The notes: a model not told the origin generated them from the letters alone. Positions 1 to 8,461 are shown, counted from the stretch's first letter. The stretch is 64,000 bases of DNA from Butyrivibrio proteoclasticus P6B7 (GCF_000622085.1 NZ_JHWL01000009.1:1-64000), one strand, 5' to 3'. Numbers and translations are program-made.

Positions 1-384
1 TAGAGCTTTTCAAATTTTGGATGCCAAGAAAAAAATGTGCTACGTCTATATCTTTATTTTTGCTTTTTAAGCAGTACTGAATCTCGCAAATTAGCTTGTG
101 GTCAACTTTTGTCCGCCTGATCTTACTGCTAAAAACAAGTTTTCTGTTTTTTTAGCAGTATACTTGTAACTAGTTTAGTTCACCAACTCCAAATCCTTAC
201 TGCTTTTTCTATTAAATCAAAAATAAAGACGTTGGCCCGAAAAAATCTCTACATCTTTTTTACAGAAAATGAATATAGGGCCGTAAAATCCTCCATTTAA
301 CCAGAAGGAAAACCAACCAGATAATCCTCAGAACATGCAACTTTTAAACTGAGTTTGGTTGTAGTTTAAATTGCAATATATTGC
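1..384. other. Left-edge intergenic DNA
   Basis: No open reading frame with a ribosome binding site or recognisable protein was found on either strand. The stretch is very AT-rich and holds one strong hairpin, listed separately. It lies downstream of the first GNAT gene, so it may be the 3' end of the long minus-strand gene series. Confidence 0.6.
124..160. other. Hairpin TACTGCTAAAAA / TTTTTAGCAGTA
   Basis: A 12-bp perfect inverted repeat with a short A/T loop. The internal T and A runs make it possible as a terminator in either direction, but no separate U-tract follows the stem, so its function is not settled. It is the only clear structure downstream of the GNAT gene. Confidence 0.5.
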
Positions 385-822
385 TTATAAAATCATTCTC
401 ATAGAAGCCACGCCATCAGTACAATTCACTTCTTCAAATCCCATACGCTTATATAATCCATATCCAATGCTCATCACTTCTGGTTTGGTAGTAAATGTGA
501 CCTCCTTAAAGCCTAATTTCCTGCTTCTATCCAGCATCTCATTCATAAGAACTCTCGCATAACCTTTGCCGCGATAATCTGGCTTAATATAAAGTCTCTT
601 TGCTTCACATGAGTCATTATCTATACGCCTAATCGCTATAGTAGCTATAGGATTCTCATTTTCATATCCAATCAACAATGCTCCATCTTTATAATATGTG
701 CCAAGATCAGCTAATTCCCTATCCAACGATACAAAACAGCTCTCAGCACCTTTAATCTCTGAGTATTCCCTTATCAGATTCTTCGCCACTTCGTAATCTT
801 TACAATCCTTTATTTCAAACAT
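385..822 (-). CDS. GNAT family N-acetyltransferase
   Basis: A protein of about 145 residues with the GNAT fold: an acceptor-binding N-terminal half, the acetyl-CoA binding loop (DYRGKGYARVLMNEM, motif Q/RxxGxG/A) and the C-terminal GYGLYKRMGFEEV segment. It should transfer an acetyl group from acetyl-CoA to an unknown small molecule or protein amine in the cytoplasm. I chose the internal ATG at 822 rather than the longer frame because AAAGGAG stands just upstream. It lies downstream of the ICMT remnant and the adenosine deaminase operon. Family assignment is firm; the substrate is unknown. Confidence 0.85.
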   Translation of the reverse strand: MFEIKDCKDYEVAKNLIREYSEIKGAESCFVSLDRELADLGTYYKDGALLIGYENENPIATIAIRRIDNDSCEAKRLYIKPDYRGKGYARVLMNEMLDRSRKLGFKEVTFTTKPEVMSIGYGLYKRMGFEEVNCTDGVASMRMIL

Positions 823-878
823 ACCGTGCTCCTTTTCTCTGATAGTAAGTTTTACTGGAAACAATAATTATCTGACAA

Positions 879-992
879 TCATCGCGGGAACCACGGAATA
901 CACCTGTTTACCCGCTTGCAATACTCCTTATATTCATCTCCGTACAAATCTGTAAGCCACTTTTCTTCCGTTCTTTTAAACATTACAGTCAT
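879..992 (-). pseudogene. C-terminal remnant of an isoprenylcysteine carboxyl methyltransferase-like gene
   Basis: A 37-codon frame whose ATG overlaps the stop codon of the adenosine deaminase gene. It encodes KRTEEKWLTDLYGDEY followed by CKRVNRCIPWF and a stop. This is the conserved C-terminus of ICMT/PEMT-type membrane methyltransferases, normally about 200 residues; the membrane helices and SAM site are absent. I read it as a deletion remnant that may still be translated by coupling. The alternative, a genuine micropeptide, is less likely. Confidence 0.65.
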
Positions 993-1954
993 CCATATAT
1001 AAAACCTTGTTGTTCTCGTTTCCCGTTTAATCCCCTAAGTCTAATCTCATCCAACTGATCCACTGATAGGGCTCCTGCCTTGTAAAGCTTAAGGTATTCA
1101 TTCTCTATCGAACTGTTGAAAATCAGAAGATCATCGGTATTGATCGTAACCTCAACACCATTTTCCACCAGTGTCTTTATTGGATGATGCTCATAATCCT
1201 TAGCATAGCGAAGCATTACGTTACTGGAAGGGCAGACATTGAGCTGGATGTGATTATCAGAAAGAAATCGCATAGTGTCCTTTGATGAAGCAGCGCCAAT
1301 TCCATGGTGGACTTCATCAAGTCCCAGGACTTCGACAGCTCTTTTTACATCATCTGCAGTTCCCGACTCGCCGACATGCATTATCTTAGTAAGGCCGTAC
1401 TGTTCAGCCTTTCGATACAGGGGAATGAAGGCTTCAAATGGCTGTATATTCTCACCGCCACAGACATCGATTGATTTAAAGAATCCCGTATTTACATACT
1501 CATCAATTGCATCTGACGCAGAAGCCATATCGCGGGATGAGATATAAGTAAGTTCCGGTTCAAAAACCGATTCCGGGCAGTGTTTCATGTGAAAGCCCTC
1601 TATCATTTCCCGGAATTTAGCCATTCCACCTACAAATTCAATCTCCTCGGTTCCGAAATTCATTGATAGTCTTCTAATGTTGTTGCGTCCTGCTTCAGCA
1701 AAGGAGCCTTCCCATCTTAAGACTATGCCTTCATATCCTGAGCAATAGGGTTTCACATAGGTTGTGAACCACTTCTGCATACCATCAAGTCCGTCAAAGC
1801 TTTCCGGAGGAGCAGGAAAAGAATGCCCCGTTTTCTCTTCAACCCACTTAAGCCTGCAACCTTTGGTTGAATGGTTGTGCAGGTCACTCTTAGGTGCTTT
1901 CAAAAGTTTGTCTATGTTATTCTCAATTAGTCCTTCAGCAAATAAACTAGTCAT
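989..1954 (-). CDS. Adenosine deaminase family protein
   Basis: A 321-residue cytoplasmic amidohydrolase that probably deaminates adenosine or a related purine. Visible motifs are the N-terminal zinc-binding KSDLHNHSTKG, the internal HVGE, HHGIGA, LNVCPSSNVML and the late VTINTDDLLIF, in the order found in adenosine deaminases. It overlaps the stop of the upstream phosphatase gene by four bases, which suggests translational coupling in a three-gene operon with a phosphatase and a P-loop kinase. Substrate preference (adenosine, adenine or aminofutalosine) cannot be decided from the sequence. Confidence 0.88.
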   Translation of the reverse strand: MTSLFAEGLIENNIDKLLKAPKSDLHNHSTKGCRLKWVEEKTGHSFPAPPESFDGLDGMQKWFTTYVKPYCSGYEGIVLRWEGSFAEAGRNNIRRLSMNFGTEEIEFVGGMAKFREMIEGFHMKHCPESVFEPELTYISSRDMASASDAIDEYVNTGFFKSIDVCGGENIQPFEAFIPLYRKAEQYGLTKIMHVGESGTADDVKRAVEVLGLDEVHHGIGAASSKDTMRFLSDNHIQLNVCPSSNVMLRYAKDYEHHPIKTLVENGVEVTINTDDLLIFNSSIENEYLKLYKAGALSVDQLDEIRLRGLNGKREQQGFIYG

Positions 1955-2547
1955 AGCCTTTCTCTTATCCCCTCTAATTCCTCTATACTGAATTCTATAG
2001 GTGACGCATTGTCAACCTCAATTGTATGCGACTGCTCAAAAGGTATATTTCTTTTCATAGCAAGAAGCGTCATGATTACAGCTCCGTGGGATATTATCAG
2101 GAGGTTCTTATCTGAAGAAGTGTTGTGCTGACCAAGAATATAATCAAGTGCTTTAAACAGTCTTTCCATAACCATTTGATATGATTCGCCGTCAGGGGTG
2201 CAATTATATCTCTTATTTGAAAGCCACAGCTTATGCTCTTCATCATATAAAGAAAGAATCTCATCCCAGGTATGCCCTTCAAACAATCCCAGATTCATTT
2301 CTTCCAAGCCTCTAACTATCTCATACCCTGTATGGAAGTGTTCATCTATTATCTGCGCAGTCTTAACTGCTCTAGCCTGGTAGCTGGTATATATTTTTTC
2401 AAAAGAAATATCTTTTTCCTCAAGGTTTTTGCAAAGCAGCTGTGCTTGCGCTATTCCATTTTCATTTAATGGAATGTCAGTTGTGCCCTGCACTTTTCCT
2501 AGAGTATTCCAATCTGTTTGTCCGTGTCTCGCAAAATATATCTTCAC
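1951..2547 (-). CDS. Histidine phosphatase family protein (phosphoglycerate mutase-like)
   Basis: A 198-residue protein beginning with the phospho-histidine signature ARHGQTDWN. The second catalytic histidine is in the LLIISHGAVIMTLL segment, and the EEMNLGLFEGHTW motif is typical of the CobC/PhoE-like branch. It should hydrolyse small phosphate esters in the cytoplasm. It overlaps the kinase gene upstream and the deaminase gene downstream by four bases each, so the three are almost certainly cotranscribed and coupled, perhaps in nucleotide salvage or detoxification. Confidence 0.88.
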   Translation of the reverse strand: MKIYFARHGQTDWNTLGKVQGTTDIPLNENGIAQAQLLCKNLEEKDISFEKIYTSYQARAVKTAQIIDEHFHTGYEIVRGLEEMNLGLFEGHTWDEILSLYDEEHKLWLSNKRYNCTPDGESYQMVMERLFKALDYILGQHNTSSDKNLLIISHGAVIMTLLAMKRNIPFEQSHTIEVDNASPIEFSIEELEGIRERL

Positions 2548-2888
2548 AATTCCCTCTTTTCATACTCCATGCTAATAAAATCTTTGGCATCCCCAGAAGT
2601 TGTAAATCTTTTACGGAGTGGTACATCTAACAGTATGATGTAATCACATTTTTCAAAGCTCTCACGCAACAGCTTTCTTGGTGATCCTTCTACAATCCAG
2701 TTATCACCATTTATTATTTCTTGGAATAGTTCGTCGCGATCTTTGTCACTGCGCTTTTTATCTCCTTCTGGAGTGCGCTCCCAAACAATATTGTCTTTCT
2801 GATAAAACGGAATGTTATATATTTCTGATAGTTCTCTTGCAAGTGTAGTCTTCCCACTAGCAACAGATCCTATGATATCTAGTTTCAT
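2544..2888 (-). CDS. Truncated adenylate kinase-like P-loop protein (FlaR family)
   Basis: The first 95 residues follow the FlaR/topology-modulation kinase family: Walker A GSVASGKTTLARELS, then PFYQKDNIVWE, WIVEGSPRKLL and CDYIILLDVPLRKRF. The family is usually about 170 residues, but after LRKRF this one ends within about 20 unrelated residues, so the C-terminal lid and helix are missing. It may be inactive or retained only to start translation of the coupled phosphatase gene. The ribosome binding site is GGGGGAG. Confidence 0.75.
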   Translation of the reverse strand: MKLDIIGSVASGKTTLARELSEIYNIPFYQKDNIVWERTPEGDKKRSDKDRDELFQEIINGDNWIVEGSPRKLLRESFEKCDYIILLDVPLRKRFTTSGDAKDFISMEYEKREL

Positions 2889-2911
2889 TATTACTCCCCC
2901 AAAAGCTGCAA

Positions 2912-2983
2912 TTAATCTGCATATTCTAATACTCCCATCTCAATGACCTCCTCTTTGTTCTCAAGCAAGAAATCTTTAAGAAT
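2912..2983 (-). pseudogene. Possible remnant of an Rpn/PD-(D/E)XK transposase-like gene
   Basis: A short open stretch encodes ILKDFLLENKEEVIEMGVLE and ends at a stop two residues later. It has no start codon or ribosome binding site. The wording resembles the segment near the C-terminal part of Rpn-family recombination-promoting nucleases. It sits directly after the rhomboid stop codon. The piece is too short for certainty; chance similarity is possible. Confidence 0.3.
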
Positions 2984-2989
2984 TTGACG

Positions 2990-3592
2990 TTATTCCAAAC
3001 ATGATTTCCGCTTAACAACAAGTCCCAATAACATTCCCACGCAAAAGCCCGTTAAGTGAACAACAAACGTCCCCAGGCTCAGAAGATTAGATATGATCAA
3101 ATAACATAATAGATATCGATATCCTCTAAGTCTCTTGTACTCATCCAATAGCGAACAATCCTTAATCAGCCACATCGCCATCATTCCCAAAAAACAGAAT
3201 ATAGCCGGAGATGCACCGTACATATATCCCTTAGGAAATATCAGTAAAAAGATAGCGCATGGAACAATTAGTCCAACATGATAAATTAGAATAATGGAAA
3301 TCCTGTTTAGCTCTTTTTCGATAAATGAACACGCATACCACAATGCATAAACATTGGCCATTAAATGCCATATAGCTGGATGTAAATACCCATAAGAAAT
3401 TAGTCTATATAGCTGCTGATCAACAATTAGATTATCCCGGGATGCTCCTAAAAAGTCTACAAGTCTTCCGCCGCCGGTCAGAATTATCATAATCAAATTG
3501 CAGTCTCGTGAAAGTACCAAGTTGGCAAAGAATACCGCCACCAGAATTATACTTATCACTGTCGCAAAAATGTTGCTACGAAACTCCCCCAT
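2990..3592 (-). CDS. Rhomboid family intramembrane serine protease
   Basis: A 200-residue, six-helix membrane protein. The segment YRLISYGYLHPAIWHLMANV matches the rhomboid HxxxHLxxN region, GASPA carries the presumed catalytic serine, and the late HLTGFCVG supplies the catalytic histidine. Rhomboids usually have GxSG, so the proline after the serine is unusual although the Ser-His dyad is kept. It would cleave transmembrane substrates within the membrane. The next gene downstream on the strand is the truncated kinase; the GH25 gene lies upstream. The substrate is unknown. Confidence 0.85.
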   Translation of the reverse strand: MGEFRSNIFATVISIILVAVFFANLVLSRDCNLIMIILTGGGRLVDFLGASRDNLIVDQQLYRLISYGYLHPAIWHLMANVYALWYACSFIEKELNRISIILIYHVGLIVPCAIFLLIFPKGYMYGASPAIFCFLGMMAMWLIKDCSLLDEYKRLRGYRYLLCYLIISNLLSLGTFVVHLTGFCVGMLLGLVVKRKSCLE

Positions 3593-3614
3593 ATTATCCT
3601 GTCCCTAACATAAT

Positions 3615-4334
3615 TCAGTAATAAGAAAAGAACTCACTTTCATCTCCGTAAAAGATATTCATATCGATGTACCGTTCCTCTCCAGAGTATCCGGACAACA
3701 CATGACGGTTGGAAAACTGCCAGAAAGTCCAACGAATTGATGAATCTGGCTTGCCATATACATTTCTGATCCATAGATCATAGCCATCAAAATCTTCCTG
3801 TAATATTTCCCACCATTCTTCTGTTGTGTATATAACTGGTTTCAATCCATAAAAAGACTCCACATCTTTCAAAAAGACTGCCAGCTCTGTAATCATTTTT
3901 TCCTTATCAAGATGTTCTATATCACTGTAATATCCATAGGGTTCAATATCCACTACAGGCGGAAGCATTCCCTCCACTGCAATTACTGTCCCACAAAAAT
4001 TCTCAGCCTGCGTTGATCCAGGAGAATCCAAGCTAAAGAAATGATATGCTCCGATTCGTAATCCTTTATCCTGAGCCTCACTCCAGTTTACGTCGAATTG
4101 CTCGTCCTTAGACTGTGATCCCTCTGTAGCTTTGATGTAGGCAAATTGAATATCTTCTTTTGCAAGTGTATCCCAATCTATCTCTCCTTGATAATGAGAG
4201 ACATCAACTCCTCGAATCGGATATCTTTCCTTTGACGGATTATTTATGTGGAGCACGCCTGTATACAAAAGAGCTAAACCTAATCCGCCCAAAAGTAGCA
4301 AAGCTACAATCATTAATAATATCTTTTTCTTCAT
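3615..4334 (-). CDS. Membrane-anchored GH25 lysozyme (N-acetylmuramidase)
   Basis: A 239-residue protein with an N-terminal hydrophobic anchor (residues about 5-26) and a glycoside hydrolase family 25 domain: RGVDVSHYQGEIDW, FAYIKATEGSQ, IGAYHFF and the catalytic VDIEPYG, followed by WFWQF-like strands near the end. It should cut the glycan backbone of peptidoglycan at the outer face of the membrane, either in wall remodelling or against other cells. It overlaps the upstream isomerase gene by four bases. Confidence 0.9.
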   Translation of the reverse strand: MKKKILLMIVALLLLGGLGLALLYTGVLHINNPSKERYPIRGVDVSHYQGEIDWDTLAKEDIQFAYIKATEGSQSKDEQFDVNWSEAQDKGLRIGAYHFFSLDSPGSTQAENFCGTVIAVEGMLPPVVDIEPYGYYSDIEHLDKEKMITELAVFLKDVESFYGLKPVIYTTEEWWEILQEDFDGYDLWIRNVYGKPDSSIRWTFWQFSNRHVLSGYSGEERYIDMNIFYGDESEFFSYY

Positions 4335-4918
4335 ATCATCCTCACAAACTGCATAGCATCCTTTTTTGTTTTTATTCTTTCCAGCTGTGACGGATCCAAC
4401 CTATCTAGTAATTCGTTCATAGAGACCTGTCCTGCTCTTCTAATCTCTTTTAACTTCTCAGTATCCTTAAGCTTCCTTTCCGCCTCACTCTTTGGATAGC
4501 CCTGTCCAAAAGGCTCTGAGAAAAGAGCTTCAATTGTCTTTTCAAAGTTGTCGATGCCAGTCCATGTATAGTCTTCGCCTAATGGCAAAGATATGGCATT
4601 GCCGTTGTTAATCTGTGCAAACAAATACGCATCCCTTGGTGTTGGCGCATATCCGCAGATTACTCCTGGCATGCTATTACAAGCAAGCATCATGCCCTGA
4701 CCAGATGAACAGCCAGTGACAACAAAATCAACCACGCCACTTGAAAGCAATATGCCAACAAGAATTGAAATGTCTATATAAGAATAGTTATTCTTTTCAT
4801 CTAGCGTGCAGCCAAAGTTAATAACCTCTGAACCCTTCGGCGCATACTTAATTACAGTATTATAGATCAGATCATTTTTATTAGCTTGAGAACTAGCTTG
4901 AATGATTCCTATCTTCAT
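4331..4918 (-). CDS. RpiB/LacA/LacB family sugar-phosphate isomerase
   Basis: About 195 residues with the RpiB pattern: N-terminal MKIGIIQASSQ, central VDFVVTGCSSGQGMMLACN, which replaces the usual GTGIG loop and carries the catalytic cysteine region, and NNGNAISLPLG. It should isomerise a phosphorylated aldose/ketose, but the active-site loops differ from ribose-5-phosphate isomerase B, so the sugar is uncertain. The start at 4918 is preferred because GGAGAG lies eight bases upstream. It is translationally coupled to the GH25 lysozyme, an unusual pairing. Confidence 0.8.
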   Translation of the reverse strand: MKIGIIQASSQANKNDLIYNTVIKYAPKGSEVINFGCTLDEKNNYSYIDISILVGILLSSGVVDFVVTGCSSGQGMMLACNSMPGVICGYAPTPRDAYLFAQINNGNAISLPLGEDYTWTGIDNFEKTIEALFSEPFGQGYPKSEAERKLKDTEKLKEIRRAGQVSMNELLDRLDPSQLERIKTKKDAMQFVRMI

Positions 4919-4977
4919 TATCTGTCTCTCCACTTCATACCCATAGATTTAAAAGTCGTTCCATTTATGGTTAACAG

Positions 4978-5538
4978 CTACAAAGCATACGCTACAACGC
5001 CCACCAAAGCTGACAAGCATATTAGCATAATGGGATTGATAGCTTTTTTCATAAATTTCCTTGAACCAAAATACACAAACGCAATACCACAGGTTAATCC
5101 AATGGTAAGTACGTCTATTTTGCCATCGACTATTAGTCCGCAGTTCTTTAAAATCATAATTGCGCCAGTCACTAAAATAATGCCAATAATACAAGGCTTC
5201 AAGCCACTTAAGGCAGCTTGTACGTATCGGTTCTGAAGGAACTTATTCATAACTATCATAATTATCAGAATGATAAAAAATGCAGGCAACACTACAGCTG
5301 TTGTAGCTATAGCAGCACCTAACAAACCACCTTTTTCACTTCCTACATAGGTGGCCATATTTACCATGATTGGTCCCGGCGTACTTTCACTTATGGCGAT
5401 CATATAGGTTAGCATTTCTTCATCGAGCCAGCCGTGTGCCAAAACAACATCTCTGATAAGAGGTATGGCAGCATACGCTCCTCCAAATGAAAATAATCCC
5501 ACTTCAAGGAAGCCTATAAAAAGATCTATATATATCAT
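4978..5538 (-). CDS. Chromate transporter, C-terminal-type half
   Basis: A 186-residue membrane protein of the CHR family, short-chain form. The motif FSFGGAYAAIPLI appears near residue 17 and ISESTPGPIMVNMATYVG near residue 50, both diagnostic of ChrA. Short-chain CHR proteins work as pairs of dissimilar halves in the cytoplasmic membrane to export chromate. Its start overlaps the stop of the companion gene by four bases, so the two are made together. Substrate chromate is inferred from the family only. Confidence 0.9.
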   Translation of the reverse strand: MIYIDLFIGFLEVGLFSFGGAYAAIPLIRDVVLAHGWLDEEMLTYMIAISESTPGPIMVNMATYVGSEKGGLLGAAIATTAVVLPAFFIILIIMIVMNKFLQNRYVQAALSGLKPCIIGIILVTGAIMILKNCGLIVDGKIDVLTIGLTCGIAFVYFGSRKFMKKAINPIMLICLSALVGVVAYAL

Positions 5539-6107
5539 TTCTTTTCACGCTCCCTTCCAAGATTATTGATGGAAAAAACCACAATTCCTATAACTGCAGA
5601 TGCAAGCATTAGAACCATTGATGAAATGTTTAACGCAAAGATATTTATTAAAAGCATAGCTACAACAGCCAAGCATACCATGATAATTTGCATTGGCTTT
5701 TTCTTCATCTTATGAAGCATTTTAAGTGCCGCATCAACAATAAGAATTCCTACTGCTATCTTGATTCCTTTAAAAGCATTAGCCACCCATGTTATCTCTA
5801 AAAATCGATTTAGGAATTGTGATATCATAAAAATAATGATAAACGAAGGTAAAACCATCCCAAATGTTGCAGCTATTGCTCCTGGAAGCTTTCCCCTCTT
5901 ATATCCAACATAAGTAGCACAGTTAATCGCAATGGGTCCTGGTGTGGACTCTGCTATTACTGCAACCGTCATCATCTCATCATGTGTTATCCATTTTTTA
6001 TTCTCTACGCACGTATTCTCAATAAGAGAAATCATTGCATAACCTCCGCCAAAAGTGAACATGCCAATCCTGGCAAAGGTAAAAAATAAATCTATCAATA
6101 CTGACAA
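5535..6107 (-). CDS. Chromate transporter, N-terminal-type half
   Basis: The 190-residue partner half, with FTFGGGYAMISLIE near residue 17, IAESTPGPIAINCATYVGYK and about six membrane helices. Translation appears to start at TTG (6107) behind a GGAGG site. The two halves are homologous and inserted as an antiparallel pair in known members. The gene follows a broken lipoprotein gene upstream. Confidence 0.9.
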   Translation of the reverse strand: MSVLIDLFFTFARIGMFTFGGGYAMISLIENTCVENKKWITHDEMMTVAVIAESTPGPIAINCATYVGYKRGKLPGAIAATFGMVLPSFIIIFMISQFLNRFLEITWVANAFKGIKIAVGILIVDAALKMLHKMKKKPMQIIMVCLAVVAMLLINIFALNISSMVLMLASAVIGIVVFSINNLGREREKK

Positions 6108-6132
6108 AGCCAGTCCTCCATTTTACTCTCAT

Positions 6133-6428
6133 TTATTGACAGTCAATCTCAATTCCAAGCACATCATTAACGGCGTGCTCATAGTTTACTGGTTCTTCCA
6201 TGCCCTCAAGAATGATGACATCTTCAAATCGCTCACCGTCTTTTCTTGTGGCTGTGGAATCTGTTGGAGTTTCTGTTGCACTCTCTATAGCAATCTCTGT
6301 AGCATCCTGTACAGCCTCTTCTACAGGGATTGGTTCCTGCTGAAGTCCAACCTCATTTTCACTTGCTGCGCCACATCCTACAAGTGCCGCACCACACCAA
6401 GGGCGCTAATCAAAACTTTCTTTTTCAT
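6133..6428 (-). pseudogene. Frameshifted small lipoprotein gene
   Basis: A strong site (AGGAGGAGAGGTT) precedes ATG and MKKKVLISALGVV, but this frame stops at codon 17. One base missing near 6388 explains it: in the next frame the reading resumes as ALVGCGAASENEVGLQQEP, giving an intact lipobox (LVGC) and about 80 acidic residues ending IEIDCQ. The product would be a secreted lipoprotein of about 99 residues. Either this is a real single-base deletion in the signal peptide or a sequencing error. The mature domain is not recognised. Confidence 0.75.
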
Positions 6429-6446
6429 AACCTCTCCTCCTCTTAC

Positions 6447-7064
6447 CTAAGATAATTTCTTTGGCAATTTAAAAGTTTCTATGTTACTAAGAACTATTGC
6501 CTCATCCCACGTATCTTTTTCTATTGCATCTAACCAGAAAGCCTGCGTATCTGATAAACGACCACAATGGCTTTCACGTTTTTTCTTTTGTGTAGTTAGT
6601 TCTTTTCTTATGGATTCTAGATTCTCCATTTCTTCAAACCATGGTAAAAGAACTATCTCTATTGCCTCGATAACATTATTAAAGCTCACTTCAGCAATCT
6701 GCTCATTAGCATAATCCCACCAAACATCTTTATCGCATATGAGCTTTCCCAGTCTGTCTCCTAAGTCAAATGAGAAAAAAGCATGTGGAACATATAGAGA
6801 GGTCAAGGCATAGTTAACTGTGAAAGTCCTTGAGCCGTAACGTTCTTTTTGCAAATCAATGTATTCCAATACATTAAGCCGATTTCTTCTTAGATAAGAA
6901 TTGGTCTTATACTTAACGAATCCTTTTTGCTGCAAGAATGCATCAAGTCTCTTCTTCTGTATTTTGAACGTTTCGTCAGCTGCTCGTTTATCTATTGATG
7001 CAAGCTCCTCATCAGATCTGATAGCTCCGCTTACATTACCTTTTAGTTTGAATCTATTAAACAT
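6447..7064 (-). CDS. DUF4304-type protein
   Basis: A 205-residue soluble protein. The segment from FVKYKTNSYLRRN through LEYIDLQKERYGSRTFTVNY and FSFDLGDRLG resembles the DUF4304 family, which is often encoded near polymorphic toxin immunity genes. No signal peptide or membrane segment is present. The function is unknown; an immunity role is possible but not shown. Confidence 0.6.
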   Translation of the reverse strand: MFNRFKLKGNVSGAIRSDEELASIDKRAADETFKIQKKRLDAFLQQKGFVKYKTNSYLRRNRLNVLEYIDLQKERYGSRTFTVNYALTSLYVPHAFFSFDLGDRLGKLICDKDVWWDYANEQIAEVSFNNVIEAIEIVLLPWFEEMENLESIRKELTTQKKKRESHCGRLSDTQAFWLDAIEKDTWDEAIVLSNIETFKLPKKLS

Positions 7065-7086
7065 GTCGTCCCCTGTATATCTGTGT

Positions 7087-7455
7087 TTATAGGCTTATCA
7101 TATCTGCAAGTTTCTTGCCACAATAGATGCCAGCGATACAACAGATTACACTTAATGCCACATATAATCCACCATACACATATTGTTTTTTATCAAAAAG
7201 ATTGAATGCCTCAAGGGAGAATGTAGAAAATGTAGTAAAACCTCCGCATACACCTGTCTTCCAAAAGAGCACAGTATTCTCTGATATGCCTTCTCTATTG
7301 CTTGTTATTCCCACTATAAATCCAATTAGTATTGCTCCAAGAATATTGGTAATAAGGGTTAAAACAGGAAATCCCGTCTTAACAGGAATTAGACTTATTG
7401 TGTATCGTGCCACTGCACCCAAAGCACCTCCAAGTGCCACAAATAAAAAACTCAT
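7087..7455 (-). CDS. crcB: Fluoride exporter CrcB/Fluc
   Basis: A 122-residue, four-helix membrane protein with the Fluc hallmarks GGALGAVARY near the N-terminus, TLITNILGAILIGFI and GVCGGFTTFSTFSLE. It forms dimeric fluoride channels in the cytoplasmic membrane. I use the internal ATG behind GAGGAGATAG rather than the longer frame. Gram-positive bacteria often carry two crcB genes; only one is here. No fluoride riboswitch is visible upstream; instead an XRE regulator gene ends 10 bases before the start. Confidence 0.92.
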   Translation of the reverse strand: MSFLFVALGGALGAVARYTISLIPVKTGFPVLTLITNILGAILIGFIVGITSNREGISENTVLFWKTGVCGGFTTFSTFSLEAFNLFDKKQYVYGGLYVALSVICCIAGIYCGKKLADMISL

Positions 7456-7465
7456 ATCTATCTCC

Positions 7466-7735
7466 TCAAAATTCTTCCCACTTTGATGTTCTGTGCCCAT
7501 TCTCGTCAAAGCCGCTATAATGCACAGTTCCTGGACCATGCATCAGTATCATAGGTGGTATCCCAAGAACATTTCCAAGGCCTTTAATATCCGCAGCTGT
7601 AGGTTTCTGCTTACCAGCTTCGTATTTCTCTATAGTCGCAGCTTCGATACCTGTCTTCTCAGAAAGCTCAGCCCAAGACAATCCTAAGGCTTTTCGTTTT
7701 TCCGATATCAATTTTGCAAATGAATCTAGTTCCAT
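7466..7735 (-). CDS. XRE family helix-turn-helix regulator, copy 1
   Basis: An 89-residue protein with an HTH domain over residues about 6-62 (LISEKRKALGLSWAELSEKT, then TIEKYEAGKQKPT) and a C-terminal tail HYSGFDENGHRTSKWEEF. A near-identical gene stands at 13090-13359, and the similarity continues at the DNA level through the coding region, so this is a recent duplication. The start is placed at the ATG that aligns with the paralogue. It precedes crcB in the same transcript direction; whether it regulates crcB is not known. Confidence 0.85.
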   Translation of the reverse strand: MELDSFAKLISEKRKALGLSWAELSEKTGIEAATIEKYEAGKQKPTAADIKGLGNVLGIPPMILMHGPGTVHYSGFDENGHRTSKWEEF

Positions 7736-7789
7736 AGTTTTTCTGAACTCCCTTCTTATGCCCAAATGCGCACAAAAACTATTTAATCT

Positions 7790-8461
7790 CTAGATCAGGT
7801 ACTCATAAACTTCAAAGGGAGTCCAGATCACAGGCTCGCCCATACCCTGAATCCAGTCGCAGAACTTCTCTGCTTCTTCAAAAGAATTCTGGATAAGCCC
7901 TGTCTCGCGGCTCAATTTATAATTGCAATCCGTATGCTTCTCAATCTCTTCATTAAGACCATCATCAAGGTAGCAGTCAAACCAAAATGCTCCTGGACCA
8001 CCACATTCACATCCAAGGATATCTATGCCTAGGTACTTGCGTGGAACTGAGCACTCTTCACCAGCTTTATAAGTTTTGAAAGTCTCTCCCTCCGCATACT
8101 CATCAAAATACTGGTCGCTTGTATATACACCAACTATCTTAAAGTCTTCAACTTTTTTAAGATAACTACGCATCTTTATAGCTTCTTCTAGTCTGCTGAA
8201 TTTTCCGTAGGGCGACATCAATCTGCTATGTAAAAAATCCGAAACCAAATTGCAGAACTCTGTAAATTCATCATCTGTAAGTTTTAAATACTCTTTATAT
8301 TCAATTTTGTCCTTCTTTGGAATATTTGCCCAAAAGCATTTAGTTAAATCCGGGAACAGATCATTTACAAACTCGCCCACTGATAATATTTGATCAACAT
8401 CAAGCTTTACGTAATCCGGCTTCTCAACCGGCTTTACTATGTAGTAGCCAAAACATTTCAT
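7790..8461 (-). CDS. Hypothetical protein, 223 residues
   Basis: I do not recognise the family. The protein is soluble and acidic, with no signal peptide. Noticeable segments are KCFWANIPKKDKIEYKEY, YVLGID-like strand LGIDILGCECGGPGAFWFD and a C-terminal VIWTPFEVYEYLI. It lies three bases downstream of the barstar-like gene and is very probably cotranslated with it. That placement suggests an immunity or antitoxin accessory role, but nothing in the sequence proves this. Confidence 0.6.
   Translation of the reverse strand: MKCFGYYIVKPVEKPDYVKLDVDQILSVGEFVNDLFPDLTKCFWANIPKKDKIEYKEYLKLTDDEFTEFCNLVSDFLHSRLMSPYGKFSRLEEAIKMRSYLKKVEDFKIVGVYTSDQYFDEYAEGETFKTYKAGEECSVPRKYLGIDILGCECGGPGAFWFDCYLDDGLNEEIEKHTDCNYKLSRETGLIQNSFEEAEKFCDWIQGMGEPVIWTPFEVYEYLI

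Noticed and set aside
6055-6450. A 131-codon plus-strand frame
   Set aside because: It is antisense to the frameshifted lipoprotein gene and has no coding features.
7456-7790. Fluoride riboswitch before crcB
   Set aside because: The upstream space is occupied by the XRE gene; no riboswitch-like pseudoknot pattern was seen.
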